Position numbers and translations under genes: made by a program. From Bacteroidales bacterium (lineage in GTDB: Bacteria > Bacteroidota > Bacteroidia > Bacteroidales > UBA932), in assembly GCA_017451395.1 (NCBI GenBank), contig JAFSPR010000119.1, positions 1-49,408 of the forward strand: 49,408 nucleotides of DNA, given 5' to 3'. Under the pieces are notes generated by a model that had not been told where the DNA came from, searched no databases, and worked only from the letters and a program-made list of their open reading frames with translations. Positions 42,346-49,408 of this stretch are shown here, in pieces (position 1 is the stretch's first letter; each line of letters begins with the position of its first letter).

Positions 42346-42353
42346 TATATTTG
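42346..42353 (+). promoter_or_regulatory. Promoter -7 box of the ackA operon
   Basis: TATATTTG fits TAnnTTTG. It lies about 41 nt before the ackA ATG, leaving an A-rich leader of about 36 nt. Confidence 0.65.
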
Positions 42354-42394
42354 TACGGATATAGCGAATATAAAAACTAAACCACAATAAACAT

Positions 42395-43609
42395 ATGATT
42401 ATCCTAGTTATCAACTGCGGCAGTTCTTCCATCAAGTACCAGCTTCTTGATATGAAGAGCGACGATGTGTTTGACGTTATTGCCAAGGGTATAGCAGAGA
42501 AAATCGGCCTTCCCGCCGGTATCCTCCAGTATGCGCCCGCCGGCAAGGACAAAATTGTCACTGACATTCCAATCCCTGACCACAAAGTGGGTATGCAACT
42601 TATCCTGGCTGCCCTCACAGACCCCAAGACCGGCGTCCTGAAGTCTCTCGAAGACATCGAAGCCGTGGGTCACCGCATCGTGCAGGGCGGCGATTTCTTC
42701 TCAGGATCGGTCCTTGTTGATGAGGACGTCCTTGGAAAGATAGAGTTCTGCGCGGATTTCGCCCCGCTCCACAACCCCGCCCATCTTCTTGGTATCAGGG
42801 CCATGCAGGATGCCCTTCCCACCGTCCCCCAGGTTGTCACCTTCGATACCGCATTCCACCAGACAATGCCGTCCTACGCATATATGTATGGCCTGCCCTA
42901 TGAATATTATGAGAAATACCGCGTACGCCGTTACGGCGCCCACGGCACATCCCATCAGTTCGTGGCCGGCGTAGGTGCAAAACTCTGCGGCCTGGACATA
43001 AACAATTCCAAGATCATCACCTGCCACCTCGGCGCCGGCAGTTCCATCTGCGCAATCCAAAACGGCAAGTGCGTGGACACCTCTATGGGCTTCACCCCGC
43101 TTGAGGGTATGATTATGGGCACCCGCGTCGGTAACATAGACGCAAACGCCGTCCTCTATCTTGAGAAGAAACTTGGCGTGGATCCCGATGAAATGACCAC
43201 CATCCTTAACCGTAAATCCGGCTTCCTGGGCATTTCCACCGTCACTTCAGACGCCCGTGAACTGGATGAACTAGCAAACGGCGGAGACCCCAAGGCAAAA
43301 CTCGTACTCAAGAAATACACCTACGACATAATCAAGAATATCGGCTCATACGTTGCCGCCATGAACGGCGTGGACCTCATCGTCTTCACAGGCGGTATCG
43401 GTGAGCACAACAGCCGCCTTCGCCGCCGCGTGCTTGAGAACTTCTCGCACCTGGGCCTGAAGGTGGACTACGAGGCAAACGTGGCCTGGGGAGAGGACGC
43501 AATAATCTCCACGGAGGATTCCAAGGTTAAGGCTGCCCTCATCTGCACCAACGAGGAGCTCGTGATTGCCCGTGACACTATGCATCTTGTACTTGATAAT
43601 CAGGAATAA
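42395..43609 (+). CDS. ackA: Acetate kinase
   Basis: This 404-aa ASKHA-fold kinase forms ATP and acetate from acetyl phosphate and ADP. Signatures are VINCGSSSIKYQLLD at the start, GHRIVQGGDFF near 90, VVTFDTAFHQTMP near 148 (catalytic Asp), HLGAGSSICAI near 210 and FTGGIGEHNSRLRRRVLE near 330. Length fits acetate rather than butyrate kinase (about 355 aa). It lies 3 nt before the acyltransferase gene and forms an operon with it and tpiA. Confidence 0.96.
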   Translation: MIILVINCGSSSIKYQLLDMKSDDVFDVIAKGIAEKIGLPAGILQYAPAGKDKIVTDIPIPDHKVGMQLILAALTDPKTGVLKSLEDIEAVGHRIVQGGDFFSGSVLVDEDVLGKIEFCADFAPLHNPAHLLGIRAMQDALPTVPQVVTFDTAFHQTMPSYAYMYGLPYEYYEKYRVRRYGAHGTSHQFVAGVGAKLCGLDINNSKIITCHLGAGSSICAIQNGKCVDTSMGFTPLEGMIMGTRVGNIDANAVLYLEKKLGVDPDEMTTILNRKSGFLGISTVTSDARELDELANGGDPKAKLVLKKYTYDIIKNIGSYVAAMNGVDLIVFTGGIGEHNSRLRRRVLENFSHLGLKVDYEANVAWGEDAIISTEDSKVKAALICTNEELVIARDTMHLVLDNQE

Positions 43610-43612
43610 ACT

Positions 43613-44518
43613 ATGATAAAGAATTTCAACGAACTGTTTGCAGAACTTAAAGCAAAAGGTATCTGCAAGAAAATGATCGCCGCCTGGGGCGTAGATTCAC
43701 ACACCATCGAAGCAGCATCCCTCGCTTCAGACCAGGGGTTTGTAAAGGTAACGCTGGTAGGCGACAAAGACCTCATCTCAAAGGTCTGCGATGAATGCAA
43801 AATTGACATCGCAAAGTTTGAGATCGTGGACATCAAGGATGAACTCAAGGCCGTTGCAGAGGCCGTCCGTATGGTTCACGACGGAGAGGGAGATGTCCTT
43901 ATGAAGGGCCTCTGCTCCACTGACAAGTTCCTCCGTGCCATCCTCAACAAGGAAGTTGGCCTCCTTCCCCCCAAAGGCCTTCTTTCACACGTCGGCGTCA
44001 TCGAGAACCCCAATTATCACAAACTCATCTTCATCACCGATATGGCAGTTATTCCCGCACCGGATTTCCGCCAGAAGGTGAAGATGGCGGGTTTCGTCAC
44101 CGGAGTCGCCCGTTCATTCGGCATCGCTATGCCTAAGATTGCCTTCATTGCAGCCTCCGAGCAGATGCTGGATTCAATGCCCGCCTGCATCGAGGGAGCA
44201 ATGCTTGCCAAGATGTGCGACAGAGGCCAGATTAAGGCCATCGGCGACGGCCCTCTTGCCCTTGACGTTGCCATTGACGAAGAATCAGTCCAGATCAAGA
44301 AACTCACTTCTCCCGTTGCAGGAGATGCAGACTGTCTTCTCTTCCCCAACATCGAGAGCGCAAACGTGTTCTGGAAAACCAACTCCAAACTTGCGGTGGG
44401 AGTACGTCAGGCCGGTTTCCTGGTAGGAACCAAGGTTCCCTGCATCCTCGCTTCGCGCGCAGATTCAGTAGATGTGAAACTCAATTCCATCGCTTCCGCA
44501 GTAATGTCTGTTAAATAA
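43613..44518 (+). CDS. Phosphate acyltransferase (Ptb/Pta family)
   Basis: This 301-aa enzyme is of the phosphate acetyl/butaryl transferase family, which swaps CoA for phosphate on an acyl-CoA. Length and start (FNELFAELKAKG) are those of phosphate butyryltransferase (about 300 aa); classical Pta is longer. GDVLMKGLCSTDKFLRAILN near 90-115 and VAGDADCLLFPNIESANVFWK near 235 are family regions. Pairing with an acetate kinase rather than a butyrate kinase suggests it works on acetyl-CoA, or on several short acyl-CoAs. It starts 3 nt after ackA. Confidence 0.9.
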   Translation: MIKNFNELFAELKAKGICKKMIAAWGVDSHTIEAASLASDQGFVKVTLVGDKDLISKVCDECKIDIAKFEIVDIKDELKAVAEAVRMVHDGEGDVLMKGLCSTDKFLRAILNKEVGLLPPKGLLSHVGVIENPNYHKLIFITDMAVIPAPDFRQKVKMAGFVTGVARSFGIAMPKIAFIAASEQMLDSMPACIEGAMLAKMCDRGQIKAIGDGPLALDVAIDEESVQIKKLTSPVAGDADCLLFPNIESANVFWKTNSKLAVGVRQAGFLVGTKVPCILASRADSVDVKLNSIASAVMSVK

Positions 44519-44527
44519 TCAAAAATA

Positions 44528-45283
44528 ATGAGAAAGTATATCGTAGCAGGGAACTGGAAAATGAATACCACCGTTCCCGAAGGTGTAGCCCTGGCAAAGG
44601 CAGTTGTTGAGAAAGCAAAGGATCTTCCCGCAAACGTGGAACTTGTAGTTGCTCCTCCTTTCACCCACCTTGCACTTGTTGCAGAGGCATTGAAGGGCTC
44701 CAAGGTAAAACTCAGCGCCCAGAGCTGCGCAGACCACGAAAAAGGCGCATATACCGGTGAGGTGGCAGTGAATATGCTCACTTCAATCGGCTGTGAGTAC
44801 ACCATCCTCGGTCACTCTGAGCGCCGCCAGTACTATGGCGAAACCGATGAAAAACTTGTGGTAAAGACAAAACTCGCCCTTGAGGCAGGTCTCAAGGTTA
44901 TCCTCTGCGTAGGTGAGAACCTTCAGGAGCGCGAGGCCGGAAAACACTTTGAGGTTGTTACCGCCCAGACAAAGAACGTCCTTTACAACTTCACCGCAGA
45001 AGATATGGCAAATGTGGTGATTGCCTATGAACCCGTATGGGCAATCGGCACCGGCAAAACCGCAACCGCCGCGCAGGCCGAGGAAATCCACGCCTGCATC
45101 CGCAACGTCATCGAAGAACAATTCGGTCCCAAGGTGGCCGATGATATGACCATCCTCTACGGCGGCTCCTGCAAGCCTTCAAACGCAAAGGAACTTTTCG
45201 CGGAGAAGGACATTGACGGCGGCCTCATCGGCGGCGCAGCCCTCAAGGCAGAAGACTTCCTTGGTATCGCCACCTCCTTCTGA
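44528..45283 (+). CDS. tpiA: Triosephosphate isomerase
   Basis: This 251-aa TIM-barrel enzyme interconverts dihydroxyacetone phosphate and glyceraldehyde 3-phosphate. Catalytic residues are visible: Lys in NWKMN near 12, His in LGHSERR near 98 and Glu in AYEPVWAIGTG near 168. The phosphate loop GLIGGAALKAEDF is at the C-terminus. It starts 9 nt after the acyltransferase gene. Two hairpins follow the stop. Confidence 0.97.
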   Translation: MRKYIVAGNWKMNTTVPEGVALAKAVVEKAKDLPANVELVVAPPFTHLALVAEALKGSKVKLSAQSCADHEKGAYTGEVAVNMLTSIGCEYTILGHSERRQYYGETDEKLVVKTKLALEAGLKVILCVGENLQEREAGKHFEVVTAQTKNVLYNFTAEDMANVVIAYEPVWAIGTGKTATAAQAEEIHACIRNVIEEQFGPKVADDMTILYGGSCKPSNAKELFAEKDIDGGLIGGAALKAEDFLGIATSF

Positions 45284-45306
45284 GAGCATCAGGAAATACA
45301 TTGAAA

Positions 45307-45352
45307 CAAGAAAACCGGCCTTCAAGACTGAGCTTGGAGCGCCGGTTTCTTG
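45307..45352 (+). terminator. Long hairpin after tpiA
   Basis: CAAGAAAACCGGC pairs with GCCGGTTTCTTG (one bulged A). An inner stem CTTCAAG with CTTGGAG follows. The T run is short, so it may act as a terminator or as a 3' end stabiliser. Confidence 0.6.
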
Positions 45353-45397
45353 ACGTGTACTAAAACCTAAACCTACTATATAGATGCAAGAAAAAAT

Positions 45398-45436
45398 AAA
45401 ACGTTGCAAAAAAAATGAAAATTTTTGCAACGTTTT
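45398..45436. terminator. Bidirectional terminator between tpiA and pth
   Basis: A 15-bp perfect stem: AAAACGTTGCAAAAA with TTTTTGCAACGTTTT, loop of 9 nt. A and T runs on either side make it usable from both directions, for the plus-strand tpiA operon and the minus-strand rplY-pth pair. Confidence 0.8.
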
Positions 45437-45444
45437 TTGAAAAA

Positions 45445-46050
45445 TTATTTCTCCGCCGGTTTTTGGGGCTCCGGAGATACCGGTTTAGGTTTTGTGTTGA
45501 GGGCGCTCATTGCCCTCTGCACGCCAATGGTGGAGAAATCCTTGCAGCCTTGAATGATTCTGGCGGCAAGGTCCGGAACCTGATTCTTTTCTTCCTCCGA
45601 CAGTTCCCCGAGGACGTAGTCAATCTGACCGCCGCGGTTGAATTCGTTGCCGATTCCTATGCGGATCCTGGTCCATTTGTCGCTTTCCAGGCATTCGGTT
45701 ATGTTTTCAAGACCGTTGTGACCTCCGGATGAACCGTTTGCCCTCATACGGATGGTGCCGAAGGGAAGATTGAGGTCATCTGAAATCACGATGAGGTTCT
45801 CAAGCGGAAGGTTTAGTTGCTGCATCCAGTAGCGCACGGCCTTTCCGCTCAGGTTCATATAGGTGGAGGGCTTCAGGAGCACGAACCACCTTCCCTTGAA
45901 CGACACTTCTGCGATTGCGCCGTAACGGTCTGTCCTAAAAAGGACATTGGATGCCTGAGCCCAGGCATCCAATACCATAAATCCCATATTGTGGCGGGTA
46001 TTGGCGTATTCTGCGCCAATGTTTCCGAGACCGACAACAAGGTACTCCAT
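45445..46050 (-). CDS. pth: Peptidyl-tRNA hydrolase
   Basis: This 201-aa enzyme frees tRNA from stalled peptidyl-tRNA. LVVGLGNIGAEYANTRHNMGF at the start carries the catalytic His of NTRHN. KPSTYMNLSG near 60, SDDLNLPFGTIRMR near 90 and GSSGGHNGLENI near 110 are family motifs. A short Pro/Lys-rich tail (KPKPVSPEPQKPAEK) is added beyond the usual end. It lies 15 nt after rplY, a pairing that is conserved in many bacteria. Confidence 0.96.
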   Translation of the reverse strand: MEYLVVGLGNIGAEYANTRHNMGFMVLDAWAQASNVLFRTDRYGAIAEVSFKGRWFVLLKPSTYMNLSGKAVRYWMQQLNLPLENLIVISDDLNLPFGTIRMRANGSSGGHNGLENITECLESDKWTRIRIGIGNEFNRGGQIDYVLGELSEEEKNQVPDLAARIIQGCKDFSTIGVQRAMSALNTKPKPVSPEPQKPAEK

Positions 46051-46065
46051 AGGAGGAGGGAGAGA

Positions 46066-46656
46066 TTACTCTGCAGACTTTGCTGCATCCTGGGCGGCCT
46101 GCTGCATTGCGCGGGTGGCCTTTACGGAGCAGATGATGGTGTTCTTGTCAGAGACAATCTGGAGACCTTCGAACTTGAGGTCGCCGGCTACCATCCTCTT
46201 TTCAAGTTCCAGGGGAGTTACATCGATGTCAAGCTGATCCGGGAGGTCCTTCATAAGGCCGCAGACCTTGAGGGCGCGGGAACTCTGAACGAACTTACCA
46301 CCTGCCTGAACACCCTTGGGGTGACCGGTGATGGAGAGGGGAACGCTGATCACGATGGGCTTTTTCTCGTCTACTGCGAGGAAGTCTGCGTGGAGGCAGT
46401 TGTCCTCTACCGGGTGCCACTGATACTCGTGAGCCACTGCAGTGTAGGATTTGCCGCTGAGGTTGAGGTCTACGATATAAGAAGCGGGAGTGTGGGTGAG
46501 ACCCTTCAGTTCTTTTTCGTTGACAGTGAAAAGGATGTTTTCCTTGATTCCCTCACCATAGAGGTTGCAGGGAACGAGACCCTGACGGCGGTAGGCCTTG
46601 AGGACGGCCTTGTTGCCCTTCTGGCGGATTTCGCCATTAAGAGTGAAATGCTTCAT
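46066..46656 (-). CDS. rplY: 50S ribosomal protein L25 (CTC form)
   Basis: This 196-aa L25 of the long CTC type has the 5S-rRNA-binding N-terminal domain (about 1-95, GNKAVLKAYRRQGLVPCNLYG) and the TL5 beta domain (about 96-185), then a short Ala/Gln tail. A promoter at 46745-46775 gives an 84-nt leader with a small hairpin, which is long for this window and may carry autoregulation. It forms an operon with pth. Confidence 0.95.
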   Translation of the reverse strand: MKHFTLNGEIRQKGNKAVLKAYRRQGLVPCNLYGEGIKENILFTVNEKELKGLTHTPASYIVDLNLSGKSYTAVAHEYQWHPVEDNCLHADFLAVDEKKPIVISVPLSITGHPKGVQAGGKFVQSSRALKVCGLMKDLPDQLDIDVTPLELEKRMVAGDLKFEGLQIVSDKNTIICSVKATRAMQQAAQDAAKSAE

Positions 46657-46685
46657 TGTTTTGTTTTATAAAAATGTGTTACTCA

Positions 46686-46703
46686 GTGCTCTGTTTCAAG
46701 CAC
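46686..46703 (-). promoter_or_regulatory. Hairpin in the rplY leader
   Basis: Minus strand: GTGCT pairs with AGCAC around TGAAACAG in the leader between the predicted start (about 46740) and the ATG at 46656. A second GGTGC just upstream could pair with the same AGCAC instead. It is a possible site for feedback control by L25, not a known motif. Confidence 0.35.
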
Positions 46704-46744
46704 CCCATTGCACCAAAAAGCCATAACTGACTTTTTTAAGCCCG

Positions 46745-46775
46745 CAAAGATACAAAGTTTTTTGATAACGGCAAA
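46745..46775 (-). promoter_or_regulatory. Complete promoter of rplY-pth
   Basis: Minus strand: TTTG (46775-46772), 19-nt spacer, TATCTTTG (46752-46745). Both elements match consensus. The predicted start is about 46740. Confidence 0.78.
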
Positions 46776-46787
46776 ATAATGTTGCGC

Positions 46788-47645
46788 TTAGCGCCGTGGA
46801 TGATGCTCCAGCACTGCCTTGTGCCAGGTGGAGGAGTCTATGTGGGTGTAGATTTCCGTGGTGAGGATGGATTCGTGGCCCAGCATTTCCTGGACAATTC
46901 GTAAATCGGCCCCGTTCTCAATGAGATGGGTGGCAAAGGAATGGCGGAAGGTGTGGGGAGATATTTCCTTTTGGATTCCGGCAATCATCGCCTGCTTTTT
47001 CACCAGGTTGAAGATGGAGACGCGGCTGAGGGACTTCCCGAACTTATTGAGGAAAAGGATGTCCTCCTGGGCCCTTGAGTAGGGGACAGGCCTGTCCTCA
47101 AGGTAGGCCTTTATTGCATCGGCCGCCATCTCTCCAAGCGGAACCAGGCGCTGTTTGTCTCCCTTTCCTATCACATCCACGAACCCTTCCTCGAAGTTTA
47201 TCTTTGAAATGCGAAGCGACGCGGCCTCGGAGACGCGGAGCCCGCAGCCGTAAAGCACTTCCAGGATGGCCCTGTCCCGCTTTCCTGTAGAGGATTTAAG
47301 GTCTACGGAATCCATTATGGCCGACACTTCCTCCACGCTGAGAACGGCCGGAAGGTATTTCCCAAGTTTGGGGGAGTCCACAAGCGCGGCGGGATTCTCC
47401 TTTGTCTCACCTTCCTGGACGCACCAGTCGAAGAAGTTCCGCAGGGCGCTGAGGATCCTTGCCGAACTGCGCTTGGATACATCAATAGACCCAAGATAAC
47501 TCTCAATGTCAGAGGATGTTACCGAAGAAGGATCAAGGCCGTCACTTTTAAGGAAGGCCTCTACGTCGTGACAATAGGATGCCACCGTATTGGGTGACAT
47601 CCTACGCTCTATCATAAGGTAATTCCTGTACTCCTGAAGGATCAC
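46788..47645 (-). CDS. xerD: Tyrosine recombinase XerD-like
   Basis: This 285-aa recombinase has an N-terminal SAM-like DNA-binding domain (about 1-85) and a catalytic domain with Arg in YGCGLRVSEA near 142, Lys in GKGDKQRLV near 167, HTFRHSFATH near 230 (His, Arg), His in LGHES near 253 and the nucleophile Tyr in TEIYTHID near 265. Size and lack of extra domains fit the housekeeping Xer type that resolves chromosome dimers with FtsK. No att sites or mobile genes are near. It overlaps dpp3 by 4 bases. Confidence 0.92.
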   Translation of the reverse strand: MILQEYRNYLMIERRMSPNTVASYCHDVEAFLKSDGLDPSSVTSSDIESYLGSIDVSKRSSARILSALRNFFDWCVQEGETKENPAALVDSPKLGKYLPAVLSVEEVSAIMDSVDLKSSTGKRDRAILEVLYGCGLRVSEAASLRISKINFEEGFVDVIGKGDKQRLVPLGEMAADAIKAYLEDRPVPYSRAQEDILFLNKFGKSLSRVSIFNLVKKQAMIAGIQKEISPHTFRHSFATHLIENGADLRIVQEMLGHESILTTEIYTHIDSSTWHKAVLEHHPRR

Positions 47646-49408
47646 AGCGTTCCGTACTTTTTGCCGTAGAGGAGCATCTGGCCAAGGTAGTCGTCGGTGT
47701 ACACGGGAACGTAATCCCTGACTGCACCGTCATCTCCAAGGACAGGCTGGATTTCCGGGTTCACAAAGCCGCCGTAAGGCTTAAGGTTGAGGGCTTTGTA
47801 ACGCTCCAGGACCTCCTTGTGGAGTTCGGGGTTGATATTTACGGCATATGTTTCAATAAGAGCCTTTCCGGCCTCATAGTCTCCTTCGCTCTTGATCCTC
47901 TGGACCTCTGCCAGAAGTTCTGCGAAAAGGGCGCGGAGTTTTACGTAGTCGTTTACCACAAAGTAGGTTTTGCCGGTACGGACCATCTTTTCGATCACCT
48001 TGTCCTTTGCGCCCTTCTCCAGGCACCATTCCGCCACCAGTTTGCGGTTTTGCATATGGGCCTCCGTGTTGGGGCGGCCAAGTTCCACGCGGGTGAACTG
48101 GACCATAAGTCCGTTGCGGATATAATTGGCGTATTCGGCCTTATATGCTTCAGGATCAGGCATTATGCCAAGTTCAACCATCTTGGGGTCTGCGGTGTAA
48201 TAAAGGCCGAAAAGGTCTGCGCGGGCTTCTTCAAGGGCCGATGCATATTCTCCCATAGCGGTGGTACTCACACCCGGAAGAAGTTGCCCGGAGCCGTGGC
48301 CCAGGCATTCGTGGAGGTCCGTGTGGATTTCACTGGCGATAGTGCCCCACTTCTTCTCCATCTCCATCTCCTTTTCACTGTAGGCGAACTCCTTGAGGGT
48401 GCTTGCAGGCAGTTCCTGGGCAGCATAATCATAGGTGTGGGTGATATTTGCGATTGTTACGCTCTTGGAGCCGTGCTCCTTGCGTATCCAGTCGGCATTG
48501 GGAAGATTGATGCCGATGGGAGTGGAAGGATAACTGTCTCCGGCAAGGCAGACGGCGTTGATAACCTTGGCCGATACACCCTTAACCTTTTCCTTGCGGA
48601 AGCGGGGATCCACGGGGGAGTGGTCCTCGAACCACTGGGCGTTGGCGCTGAGGGTTTCCGTGCGGCGGGAAGCCTCGAAGTCCTTGATGTTCACATAGCC
48701 CTCCCAGGATGCCTTGCGGCCAAGGGGGTCATTGTAATCCTCTATGAAACCGTTGATGAAATCCACGGTGCCGATTGTGTCCTTCACCCATTCTATGTTG
48801 AACTCATCCCACTTGCGGAGGTCTCCGGTGTTATAGTATTCTATAAGGAGTCCCAGGGCGCGTTTCTGGATGTCGTTTTCTGCAACCTCGCGGGCCAGGG
48901 CAAGTTCTTCGCATATTTTCTCAATGGCGGGGGAGTAGATGCCGCCAACCTTCCAGGGAAGTTCGCGGATGACTCCGTCCTTGCCTTTGACCACCTTCGT
49001 GTTGAGGCCGTAGGAGATGGGGTGGGGGTCTGAGGGGTCCACTATTCCGGCGTAGTAACTCTCAACTTCCGCGCGGGTGACGTTCTCATAGAAGTTTACG
49101 GCCGACAGTTTCACAATGTCTCCGGAAGTTTCCGTAGAACGCCTCTGGGGGTAGATTGCGGGGTCATAGATTATGTCAAGAAGACCGGGGTCGTCAATTC
49201 CCGCTCCCTGGAGGAGGGAGGCGAAATACTCCCTTGGACAGGCCGGGAAGATCTTGTCCTCTGCGTAGTGATGGTGGATGCCGTTGGAGAAGAACACCCT
49301 CTTTGCGTATACCAGGAAATCCTGCCACTCAGGGCCATCTTCCACATTTGTCTCAAGGATTGCCTCCAGGGCATGACGCACCCTCAGGTTATCCTTGCAG
49401 TTCTGGTC
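47642..49408 (-). CDS. dpp3: Dipeptidyl peptidase III (M49 family), N-terminus cut by the window edge
   Basis: The visible 588 residues of this M49 zinc peptidase lack the N-terminal start: the frame is open to base 49408, so the GTG at 49381 is not the real start. About 80-90 residues are likely missing, since bacterial family members are near 675 aa. The zinc motif HECLGH is at 48313-48296 (two His ligands plus Glu), followed by EEARADLFGLYY with the third ligand region. The enzyme removes N-terminal dipeptides. The HECLGH form matches Bacteroides DPP III. A signal peptide, if any, is off the window. Confidence 0.94.
   Translation of the reverse strand, partial: DQNCKDNLRVRHALEAILETNVEDGPEWQDFLVYAKRVFFSNGIHHHYAEDKIFPACPREYFASLLQGAGIDDPGLLDIIYDPAIYPQRRSTETSGDIVKLSAVNFYENVTRAEVESYYAGIVDPSDPHPISYGLNTKVVKGKDGVIRELPWKVGGIYSPAIEKICEELALAREVAENDIQKRALGLLIEYYNTGDLRKWDEFNIEWVKDTIGTVDFINGFIEDYNDPLGRKASWEGYVNIKDFEASRRTETLSANAQWFEDHSPVDPRFRKEKVKGVSAKVINAVCLAGDSYPSTPIGINLPNADWIRKEHGSKSVTIANITHTYDYAAQELPASTLKEFAYSEKEMEMEKKWGTIASEIHTDLHECLGHGSGQLLPGVSTTAMGEYASALEEARADLFGLYYTADPKMVELGIMPDPEAYKAEYANYIRNGLMVQFTRVELGRPNTEAHMQNRKLVAEWCLEKGAKDKVIEKMVRTGKTYFVVNDYVKLRALFAELLAEVQRIKSEGDYEAGKALIETYAVNINPELHKEVLERYKALNLKPYGGFVNPEIQPVLGDDGAVRDYVPVYTDDYLGQMLLYGKKYGTL

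Noticed and set aside
45307..45436. CRISPR-like repeats after tpiA
   Set aside because: The two hairpins differ in sequence and there is no regular repeat-spacer pattern; they read as terminators.
46788..47645. Integrase of a mobile element
   Set aside because: The protein has the housekeeping Xer size, is coupled to dpp3, and no att repeats, tRNA target or cargo genes are adjacent.
47819..49033. 404-codon frame on the plus strand opposite dpp3
   Set aside because: The minus strand has the HECLGH zinc motif and typical family sequence; the plus frame is a shadow.

Overview
The window reads as chromosomal DNA of a GC-rich member of the Bacteroidales (phylum Bacteroidota). The signs are TAnnTTTG -7 promoter boxes, sometimes with TTTG about 19 nt upstream, almost no Shine-Dalgarno sequences, and lineage-typical families (DUF5686, DUF4290, FISUMP lipoprotein, SDR-type threonine dehydrogenase, bacterial dipeptidyl peptidase III with HECLGH). 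An uncultivated gut or rumen lineage is plausible, but genus cannot be fixed from this sequence. There is no phage, insertion sequence, CRISPR array or rRNA; the region is dense and mostly housekeeping.

Layout. 1-6.2 kb (+): glycine cleavage operon gcvT-gcvH-gcvPA-gcvPB, then a SEC-C protein and trmO. 6.1-11.8 kb (-): one compact unit of CDP-alcohol phosphatidyltransferase, acyltransferase, SDR, DUF5686 outer-membrane protein and AraC regulator. 11.8-17.5 kb: a DUF5715 peptidase-like protein, a candidate small RNA on the minus strand, a DUF1295 membrane enzyme, and divergent tdh and kbl with a secreted bleomycin-hydrolase-type peptidase after kbl. 17.5-23 kb (-): tyrS-rbfA-LolC/E permease-outer-membrane protein-lipase-lipoprotein. 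23-26 kb (+): M16 protease. 26-30 kb (-): NfeD-flotillin-XRE, then umuD-umuC. 30-39.3 kb (+): mannose-1-phosphate guanylyltransferase, two tRNA-Lys genes, a structured leader with a 54-codon gene, a TerB/DnaJ protein, an AddA-like helicase-nuclease, DUF4290, ftsK and a LolA-like protein. 39.3-42.3 kb: FISUMP lipoprotein, apbE, ComEC core. 42.4-45.3 kb (+): ackA, a Ptb/Pta-type acyltransferase, tpiA. 45.4-49.4 kb (-): rplY-pth and dpp3-xerD; dpp3 runs off the right edge.

How it fits together. Tdh and Kbl turn threonine into glycine and acetyl-CoA. The glycine cleavage system can oxidise glycine to CO2, ammonia and methylene-THF, and the acyltransferase with AckA can turn acetyl-CoA into acetate and ATP. 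With three secreted peptidases (C1, M16 and probably M49) this suggests peptide and amino-acid use. That link is inference, because the genes are not one operon.

Most notable signals: (1) the 7-mer GGCCGAT/ATCGGCC occurs about 70-75 times by hand count where about 8 are expected; (2) an unassigned structured transcript at 31.4-31.75 kb; (3) a 114-nt small RNA candidate at 12.5 kb; (4) repeated placement of the -7 box only 4-6 nt before the start codon, implying leaderless mRNAs.
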